A DNA stretch of 55,597 nt from positions 1-55,597 of the forward strand of contig JBEKFZ010000020.1 of assembly GCA_050013075.1 (NCBI GenBank), given 5' to 3'. Position numbers and translations under genes: made by a program. Below, piece after piece: positions 49,780 through 55,597 of this stretch (positions within the stretch are counted from its first letter, which is position 1; each line of letters opens with the position of its first letter). The notes beneath the pieces were generated by a model that searched no databases, was not told where the DNA came from, and was given only the letters and a program-made list of their open reading frames with translations. This DNA comes from JBEKIK01 sp050013075. GTDB taxonomy: Bacteria; Planctomycetota; Planctomycetia; Pirellulales; Thermoguttaceae.

Positions 49780-52700
49780 CTACGATTGTCCCTCCACAAT
49801 CGCTATTTCTTCATCGGTCAGCCCATAGAGTTCATAAACCAACTGGTCGATCTGCCGGTCGGTGGCGGCGATCTGCCTCTCGACGACCGTCTTCTCATGC
49901 CCGGCCTTCATTTCCGCCGCCTTTTTTTGCAAATCCAACATCGTCTCGACCAACGACACCATCCGATCATAACGTTGCTTGTCGGCTTTATCGGAAAAAT
50001 CGATCCTGCGGATGGGTAATTCTGATATGAGAGTTGGCTTCACCTGTGCTAATACTCTTTGTTCTTCCATTGCCAAAAGGCGATAAATGTGCACAAACAA
50101 CTTAGAGTTAAGAATACCTATCACATATTCAATTGAAATATCTTCACGAACTCCAAATAAATATAATCCATCAGTTGCGAATAATTGAGTATTATCTAAG
50201 GCAACAGATATTCGATCTTCAGTGATAACACCTAATAATTTTTTATCTTTAAGGAAAATATTCTCATTTCGTGACCGATGGAGTGCATATAATGAGTGTT
50301 TTTTCTTTTTAACTTCTTTACAGGTTATCTTATTTCGGAATTGACTAATATATGCGCGAATATTTGGTATTTTGCTAAAATCTGTTTTCCGATCCGTATA
50401 AATAAGCAAAAGATCGGGTTGGGTAATAATGTATCTTTTTAGATGTTTCCCGCCTGTTAATACTTTCCTAAGATATTGCTTTTCCAAATTCCATTTTTTG
50501 GCTGTTTTTCTATTGACGATAAATGCTTCCTTTAAATCAGGACTTACTCCACGTTGTATCCCATGTTCATCAACAAATTCTCCTAGTAAAATATGAGGGA
50601 TTGTTTTTATTTTGTTCCATATCAAATAATTTGAAATACTAGAAGTTATAAATAGTTTGTTTGGTAATGCTAATATCTCATCCTGCGACACTTCAATATA
50701 TCTATTATTTTCAGAGATAACTGCGGGTTTGTCTGACTTACTTATGTCTGTGAAATTAGCTGCCTTTAGGTGCCATCCCTTCGCATCCGATAGTTCCAAT
50801 ATCAAAATACAAGCAGGACGTGTCACTTTCTCAAAAACATTACCTAGATTTAGAATCCTGTGAATCCTAAATATGCCTAAAATGTAATTTCGCAGTTTTA
50901 TATTATCATGTTGGTAAAGAATTACATCTGGAAGAATCATCCCTAGACATGCATTTATGCTTATTTTCTTACTCGCGGCATGAAGAAAATACATAAAGGA
51001 ATCTATCATCCTCACTATAATATCTTTATGTTTATTTCTGAAATAAATCAATTCAGCTTCTGTAAATGATGCTCCCCATGGTGGATTGCTGATGATCGCG
51101 TCGAATCCGCCCCTGGCCATGATTTTACCGAAGCCGAGTTTTTTATCATGCCAGTCGAAGACGTTTACGCGGAGTTGTTCTTCGTCGTCAAAAAGTTTTA
51201 ATTGATTGCCGTTGTAAAAATCGGGGCCGATCAACGAATTGCCGCATTTTATGTTGTCGCCCAGGTCGGGCAAGGCACGTTCGTGGAACAAGCGTATTTG
51301 ATTATCTACTGTTTCCCCCGATTCGCCCTCTAAAACCTTAAGTAGCAGCGAAAGTTTCGTAACCTCTACCGCCTGCTCATCGATGTCAACGCCGTAGATG
51401 TTGTTTAACAGGATTCTTTTGCGTTCCGCGCTGGTCAGACGCCAATCGCCCGAATAACTTTTATAGAGTTTCGGGTTTCGGCCTTTAGCGTATTTATTGA
51501 AATCATTATTAATATACCAATCTCGGTGCCAATCCAGTAAATATTGGTAAGCTCCGAGTAAAAACGAACCTGAACCGCAAGCCGGATCGAGGATGCGGAG
51601 CCTTGCAGCTTGTGTGGGCGTTATTTTCGATTTCGTTACGCTTCGGGCAATTGAGTAAGGTTCTGATGATTCTACTGATTCGTCAATTAACAATTTGCCT
51701 ACGGTGTGCCGGACTATGTAATCGACGATATACGACGGCGTGTAATAGACTCCGCCCGCCTTGCGAACCTCGGGTTTTTCCTCAACCTTCGCCTGATGGC
51801 CCTTTGTGAGCCTGATGACTTTGCCCAAAAACTGCTCGTAAACCTGCCCGAGAATTTCGACGGGAAATACAGAGAATTCATAGGGGCTTTCCGGATAGTA
51901 CAACCCGCCGAGAATATCCTGTAGCGGTTTGTCTTCAACCGTAAGATCGAGAGTCAGTTCATCGGGCGGCTCGGACCGGTCTTTTTCCTGCGTGAAGTGG
52001 AATAAACCCGAGTTATACCGGTCGTCGGCTCGCTGGAACAGTTCCCGCATTCGGCGATAAATATTCGGCGCGTTTTGCAACGATTCCAATTTGCCGTAAG
52101 GCTCGATTCCCCGATCTTCGCATATCCGTAGAAATATGATGCGGTCGATTATTCGCTGCACGGCGAAGTTCAAGTCTCTCGGGGAAAGGCCCTCGTTGCG
52201 CAGGGCGAGATGTCGGGCGAGTTCGGTTCGCCAACCTTCGATTTCACTTAAAAAGGCCTTATCGACCTCGGCCGTGCCTTTTTTGATCCTTTTGCTTGTG
52301 ATGAATTTTTCAAGCGACCCCTTGCGAATCGCCTCTGGCGAGAACAGCCCGTAGAGTTCGTCCCAACGCGCGACATATTCACTGTAATTAAGATAAATAA
52401 CCCGGGCAGTGGATGCCTTGTCATTTTTATCCGGGCGGATGCGGCAATCGTAGACGGCGAATTCCTCGAAATCTGTCAAGATGCTCAACGGCAATTTCGC
52501 CGACCACGCATAGCGGCGTAATTGATAAGCCGGGCTGATCGCCTCGCCGATATCCACTGATGGTTTCTTGGCCTCGACAAAGAAGCTGCGCTGTCCTCCG
52601 CCCGCGCGAAAACAATAGTCCGGGGCTTTTGTCCGCCCGCCGATTTTAATGGCGTCCTCGTGGATTACTTCCTTATACGCATCCGCATAGCCTTTAAGGT

Positions 52701-52845
52701 TGAATAAATCCCAACCAAGAGCTTCAAATAGCGGATTGAGAAACTCATTGCGTAATTCAATTTCTTTGTACTTGTTGGAAAGATAGGTTTCTTTAAATGC
52801 GTCAAACCTTTCAACCAATTCCTTCACAACCGTGGGCGCTGTCAT
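49780..52845 (-). CDS. Type IIG restriction-modification enzyme
   Basis: 1021 residues, one polypeptide. N-terminal PD-(D/E)xK nuclease: PDYCF (75-79) and FFVEAKKP (E91, K93). Then a helical region, N6-adenine methylase with GGVYYTP (364-370), DPACGSGSF (420-428, SAM binding), NPPW (587-590, catalysis), and a C-terminal specificity region with TaqI-like sequences (residues about 595-940), ending in a coiled coil. It methylates and cuts its own DNA site, with no separate methylase or specificity gene. The specificity region is AT-rich compared with the rest. GGGAGGT ribosome site. Confidence 0.9.
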   Translation of the reverse strand: MTAPTVVKELVERFDAFKETYLSNKYKEIELRNEFLNPLFEALGWDLFNLKGYADAYKEVIHEDAIKIGGRTKAPDYCFRAGGGQRSFFVEAKKPSVDIGEAISPAYQLRRYAWSAKLPLSILTDFEEFAVYDCRIRPDKNDKASTARVIYLNYSEYVARWDELYGLFSPEAIRKGSLEKFITSKRIKKGTAEVDKAFLSEIEGWRTELARHLALRNEGLSPRDLNFAVQRIIDRIIFLRICEDRGIEPYGKLESLQNAPNIYRRMRELFQRADDRYNSGLFHFTQEKDRSEPPDELTLDLTVEDKPLQDILGGLYYPESPYEFSVFPVEILGQVYEQFLGKVIRLTKGHQAKVEEKPEVRKAGGVYYTPSYIVDYIVRHTVGKLLIDESVESSEPYSIARSVTKSKITPTQAARLRILDPACGSGSFLLGAYQYLLDWHRDWYINNDFNKYAKGRNPKLYKSYSGDWRLTSAERKRILLNNIYGVDIDEQAVEVTKLSLLLKVLEGESGETVDNQIRLFHERALPDLGDNIKCGNSLIGPDFYNGNQLKLFDDEEQLRVNVFDWHDKKLGFGKIMARGGFDAIISNPPWGASFTEAELIYFRNKHKDIIVRMIDSFMYFLHAASKKISINACLGMILPDVILYQHDNIKLRNYILGIFRIHRILNLGNVFEKVTRPACILILELSDAKGWHLKAANFTDISKSDKPAVISENNRYIEVSQDEILALPNKLFITSSISNYLIWNKIKTIPHILLGEFVDEHGIQRGVSPDLKEAFIVNRKTAKKWNLEKQYLRKVLTGGKHLKRYIITQPDLLLIYTDRKTDFSKIPNIRAYISQFRNKITCKEVKKKKHSLYALHRSRNENIFLKDKKLLGVITEDRISVALDNTQLFATDGLYLFGVREDISIEYVIGILNSKLFVHIYRLLAMEEQRVLAQVKPTLISELPIRRIDFSDKADKQRYDRMVSLVETMLDLQKKAAEMKAGHEKTVVERQIAATDRQIDQLVYELYGLTDEEIAIVEGQS

Positions 52846-52976
52846 GCCAAAACCTCCCCCAAATGCCGGAGTAGATCATCCTTATTTAATGGATGTTATT
52901 TTATTCTAAGATGGCTTGGGAGGAAAGTGTGGCATGGCCCTTGTAAGACGACTTTTAAAGTCGTCCTACGGTCGTC
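52846..52976. other. Short gap
   Basis: GACGACTTTTAAAGTCGTC (52945-52964) is a palindrome, followed by a tandem repeat of GTCGTCCTA. No gene. Confidence 0.55.
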
Positions 52977-53627
52977 CTATGGATTGCTTTCCTCCGTTTT
53001 GTTCCGGCGCGAGCGGAGGTATTCGATTACCATCGGCATAACCGAAATGATGATGATTGCCAGGATGACCCAGTGGAAATCTCGTTTGACCCATTCTTGG
53101 CCGGCAAACGAATATCCGGCAAAGAGAAATAGCGCTACCCAGGCCACCCCGCCAACGATGTTGTAAACGATGAACCGTGCATAGTTCATCGCGCCAATGC
53201 CGGCCACGAAAGGGGCGAACGTGCGGATAATCGGCACGAATCGAGCTAGGATGATCGTCTTGCCGCCGTATTTTTCGTAAAAGCGATGTGTGCGCTCGAG
53301 ATATTCTTTTTTTAGAAAGCGCATCTTGCCCGTAAAGGCTTTTGGACCAATATAATGCCCGATCCAATAGTTCACCGTATCGCCGGCAATGGCAGCGATG
53401 CTTAACAGAACAAAAAGCAGCCAAGGATTCAGTCCTTGCGTTGCGAACGCCCCGGCGGCGAATATCAGCGAGTCGCCGGGTAAAAATGGAGTCACCACTA
53501 ACCCGGTTTCACAAAAAATCACCACAAAAAGAATGAGATATGTCCAAGCGCCATAATTTTTCAATAGATCCGCTAGAACTTGATCGAGATGCCGGAACAA
53601 ATTGAAAAAATAGTGAATCCACTCCAC
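52977..53627 (-). CDS. DedA family membrane protein
   Basis: 216 residues, GTG start at 53627 with GGGAG 8 bases upstream. Four or five membrane helices; DedA/SNARE-associated motifs FLPGDSLIFAAGA, GDTVNYWIGHYIGPKAF, and ILARFVPIIRTFAPFVAGIG with the conserved Arg. DedA proteins are undecaprenyl- or phospholipid-handling transporters needed for envelope homeostasis. No neighbour points to a specific substrate. Confidence 0.9.
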   Translation of the reverse strand: MEWIHYFFNLFRHLDQVLADLLKNYGAWTYLILFVVIFCETGLVVTPFLPGDSLIFAAGAFATQGLNPWLLFVLLSIAAIAGDTVNYWIGHYIGPKAFTGKMRFLKKEYLERTHRFYEKYGGKTIILARFVPIIRTFAPFVAGIGAMNYARFIVYNIVGGVAWVALFLFAGYSFAGQEWVKRDFHWVILAIIIISVMPMVIEYLRSRRNKTEESNP

Positions 53628-53699
53628 AATAATCTCCCAACAAACATTCTATGGACGAGCATGGAAACAAGAAATATCGTCCCTGCGACAAATCCAAGT

Positions 53700-53770
53700 A
53701 AAAAACTCCCGGCACAAGTGCCGGGGCTAAACTAAACTTACACTGTCCACCGCCCACTGCCCCCTAATCT
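53700..53770. repeat. CCCGGCA palindrome and repeat words
   Basis: CCCGGCA-CAAG-TGCCGGG (about 53708-53725), then CACTGTCCACCGCCCACTGC words. The gap 53628-53770 has no gene. Confidence 0.55.
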
Positions 53771-54640
53771 CTAGCCCCTGGTCAGCTTGTGAAAGCGTGC
53801 CATCAGGTCGTGGGTCATCGGGCCGGGCGCGCCGGAACCGATCGTGCGGCTGTCGACCTTCACCACGGGCACCAACTCGGCGGCCGTGCCGGTCAGAAAA
53901 CATTCGTCGGCAATATACACATCGTGCTTGGTCAGCGGTGTCTCAAGGACCGCAATGCCGGCCTGGCGGGCCAGGTCGATGACCACGTCGCGGGTAATGC
54001 CTTCCAAAATGCAGGCTTCCAGGGGCGGAGTAAGCAGCCGGCCCTGGCGCACGATGAAGATGTTGTCGCCGGTGCATTCGGCCACCTCGCCCTTGCAGTT
54101 GAGCATCAGGGCCTCGATGCAGCCGGCCTGCACGCCCTCGATCTTCGCCAGGATGTTGTTCAGATAGTTGAGCGACTTGATCCGGGGATTGAGCGCGGCC
54201 GGATGATTCCGCACCGTGCTGACGGTGATGATTTCCAGTCCTTTTTCGTACAACTCGGCCGGATAAAGTGCGATACGATCGGTGATGATGATAACCTGTG
54301 GATTGCTGCAACGGTTCGGGTCCAGTCCCAGGGTGCCCGCGCCGCGAGTGACAACCACACGGATATAACCGTCTTTGATTTTGTTGACTTCGAGGGTATC
54401 TTGAATGGCCTTTGCCATTTCCGCCTTGCCCATGGGGATTTCGAGTATGATGGCCTTGGCCGAGTTCCAAAGCCGGTCAAGATGGTCGTCCATGTGGAAG
54501 ACCTTGCCCCCGTAACTGCGAATCCCCTCGAACACCCCGTCGCCATATAGCAGACCATGATCGTACACGCTGATTTTTGCGTCCTCTTTATCGTAAAGAG
54601 CGCCGTTGATATAAATCTGCAAGGAATTTTTCGTAGACAT
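53771..54640 (-). CDS. ilvE: Branched-chain amino acid aminotransferase
   Basis: 289 residues, class IV fold: INGALYDKEDAKISVYDHGLLYGDGVFEGIRSY at the N-terminus, RVVVTRGAGTLGLDP, PLP Lys in PRIKSLNYLNN (about 155), GDNIFIVRQGRLLTPP, EGITRDVVIDLARQAG, and FLTGTAAELVPV. It transfers amino groups between 2-oxoglutarate and Val, Leu or Ile oxo acids. D-amino acid transaminase or ADC lyase are less likely because of the ILEGITR and GTAAE motifs. Start at ATG 54640; no clear Shine-Dalgarno. Confidence 0.9.
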   Translation of the reverse strand: MSTKNSLQIYINGALYDKEDAKISVYDHGLLYGDGVFEGIRSYGGKVFHMDDHLDRLWNSAKAIILEIPMGKAEMAKAIQDTLEVNKIKDGYIRVVVTRGAGTLGLDPNRCSNPQVIIITDRIALYPAELYEKGLEIITVSTVRNHPAALNPRIKSLNYLNNILAKIEGVQAGCIEALMLNCKGEVAECTGDNIFIVRQGRLLTPPLEACILEGITRDVVIDLARQAGIAVLETPLTKHDVYIADECFLTGTAAELVPVVKVDSRTIGSGAPGPMTHDLMARFHKLTRG

Positions 54641-54705
54641 GGCGGTGGGCAGCGGTTAGTGGTTAGGGGTGGCGGTTAGAGAGGAGGAAATGGGATGGGG
54701 GGCGC

Positions 54706-54763
54706 GAAACCGCAAGCGGTTTTTTTCATCCTTCATCCTTCATCCTTCCTTCCTCATCCTTTC
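54706..54763. repeat. GAAACCGC palindrome and GGATGAA words at a gene end
   Basis: GAAACCGC-AA-GCGGTTTTTT (54706-54725), with a T tract that could terminate + strand transcription, then TTCATCCTTCATCC repeats (54728-54763). The latter encode the last residues of the minus-strand LolD-like protein. Confidence 0.65.
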
Positions 54764-55520
54764 TTTCGATCCTTCCCCGGGCCAAGCGGACTATGCGGTC
54801 GGCCTGTCCGGCCAGGGTCTGGTCGTGGGTTACCATCACTATAGTGAGGCGATGCCGTTGGTTCAAGGTTCGCAAGATTTTTAAGATTTCCTGGCCGGTG
54901 ACTTGATCCAGGTTTCCGGTGGGTTCGTCGGCCAGGAGTAGTTCGGGCTGGGCGATCAAAGCCCGGGCTATGGCGGCCCGTTGCATCTCCCCCCCCGATA
55001 GTTCCCGAGGCTTATGCTTCAGCCGATGGGCAAGTCCCACCGTTTCCAGCAGTCCCATGGCAGTGGCGCGGTGTTTTTTGCGATTGACGAAGTATTTCCA
55101 AGCCCCGTCGGCGATCATCAGGGGCGAAAGCACGTTTTCCAGCGTGGAGAGTTCGGGCAAGAGGTGGTAGAACTGGAAAATCATGCCGAAACGCTTGTTT
55201 CGCAGGGCGTCGCGCTGGGGTGCGGGCAGGTTGTCGATCCGCCGGCCGTCGAAGTGGATTTCGCCTTGGTCCGGGGCGTCGAGCGTGCCCAGCAGGTGCA
55301 GGAGCGTGCTTTTGCCCGATCCGCTCTGGCCGACAACGGCAATAAACTCCCCCTGGCGGATATCAATATCCAAACCCGTGAGCACGGGCACTTCAACCGA
55401 ACCCTTGTGGTAACTCTTGAATAGCCCGACGGCCCTAAGATGCTCTGCCGGCAATCGTTTTTGCTGCGCAATCGGCGCCGGAGCCTCGAGACTTTCATCG
55501 GGCTGCTGAAGTTGAGTCAT
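54726..55520 (-). CDS. LolD-like ABC transporter ATP-binding protein
   Basis: 264 residues. ABC domain with Walker A GQSGSGKSTLL (about 74-84), Q-loop FQFYHLLPELST, signature LSGGEMQRAAIARAL, Walker B LLLADEPTGNLD, H-loop VTHDQTLAG. This is the LolD/MacB/FtsE group that powers membrane-lipid or lipoprotein release with an inner-membrane partner. The first 30 residues precede the domain. The C-terminus (ERKDEEGRMKDEG) is encoded by GGATGA-type repeat DNA, so the end has been extended by repeat invasion. The ATG overlaps an upstream frame stop (ATGA). Confidence 0.88.
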   Translation of the reverse strand: MTQLQQPDESLEAPAPIAQQKRLPAEHLRAVGLFKSYHKGSVEVPVLTGLDIDIRQGEFIAVVGQSGSGKSTLLHLLGTLDAPDQGEIHFDGRRIDNLPAPQRDALRNKRFGMIFQFYHLLPELSTLENVLSPLMIADGAWKYFVNRKKHRATAMGLLETVGLAHRLKHKPRELSGGEMQRAAIARALIAQPELLLADEPTGNLDQVTGQEILKILRTLNQRHRLTIVMVTHDQTLAGQADRIVRLARGRIERKDEEGRMKDEG

Positions 55521-55597
55521 GGGATGATGCGGACCGAGAATAACATGGGGGTGATCTTTAAGCAGGATGGCCTCGGGCGTGGATTTTGGCTCCGAAC
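55517..55597 (-). CDS. Possible partial gene upstream of the ABC ATPase
   Basis: On the minus strand an open frame enters from the window edge and ends in TGA overlapping the ATG of the ATPase (ATGA). If real, it would be the 3' end of the partner permease. Only 26 codons are visible (ending PMLFSVRIIP) and the frame is not distinctive. The other open frame is in phase with the ATPase, so its start could also lie outside the window. Confidence 0.3.
   Translation of the reverse strand, partial: VRSQNPRPRPSCLKITPMLFSVRIIP

Noticed and set aside
53789..54550. 253-codon plus-strand ORF opposite ilvE
   Set aside because: Shadow of the aminotransferase, His/Gly/Asp-rich composition, no start signal.

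Overview
The window reads as a piece of a planctomycete chromosome, most likely Planctomycetia/Pirellulales-like. The evidence is the gene content: a Planctomycetes-Verrucomicrobia (PV) type bacterial microcompartment locus, a DUF1571 protein, PEP-CTERM proteins with long bodies, Tat-exported Gfo/Idh/MocA oxidoreductases, a leucine-rich-repeat exoprotein, a membrane glycosyltransferase fused to TPRs, and a cysteine-rich hybrid kinase. GC is moderate to high except in a few AT-rich patches. No taxonomic marker gene is present, so the assignment is inference.

Layout. 1-6150: a secreted family 2 glycoside hydrolase, a small zinc-ribbon protein, a one-span membrane protein, an alpha/beta hydrolase and a 6-pyruvoyl-tetrahydropterin-synthase-like protein. 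6150-15780: an accessory region with a stand-alone sigma-54 activator, a receiver-like protein that lost its phosphoacceptor Asp, five tandem PEP-CTERM proteins plus the wreck of a sixth, and many repeats. The five genes share a roughly 200-base structured leader, an almost identical C-terminal sorting tail and a GC hairpin after the stop, while their bodies differ. 15780-21980: HD-domain protein, GT-C/TPR membrane protein, LRR protein and a Gfo/Idh/MocA oxidoreductase.

21995-31831, all on the minus strand, is a PV-type microcompartment locus: DeoR regulator, PduL phosphotransacylase, two hexameric shell proteins (BMC-H), acetate/propionate kinase, three pentameric shell proteins (BMC-P), CoA-acylating aldehyde dehydrogenase, an unrecognised protein with a cargo-like N-terminus, class II aldolase with a C-terminal encapsulation peptide, and a lactate/malate dehydrogenase family enzyme. 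By family precedent it splits deoxysugar phosphates (fuculose-1-P or rhamnulose-1-P) into DHAP and lactaldehyde and processes lactaldehyde inside a shell. A RelE-type toxin-antitoxin pair with its own promoter sits between the aldolase and the dehydrogenase.

32120-40010: membrane-anchored esterase, DUF1571 protein, glyoxalase-II-like hydrolase, second Gfo/Idh/MocA oxidoreductase, a translationally coupled GT2/ChbG-HpnK pair, and a ThuA-like protein. 40348-46594: a four-gene signalling cluster (hybrid kinase, receiver plus degenerate HD-GYP, receiver-GAF-kinase, receiver plus a kinase remnant lacking the His). 46908-55597: tRNA-Lys(TTT), membrane MutS-family ATPase, Aat transferase, type IIG restriction-modification enzyme with an AT-rich specificity region, DedA protein, IlvE aminotransferase and a LolD-like ABC ATPase at the edge.

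Non-coding space is unusually full of short palindromes in at least six families. Their arms vary by paired changes, some copies lie inside reading frames, and they occur beside quasi-periodic oligonucleotide words and a three-copy, roughly 150-base element with inverted ends.
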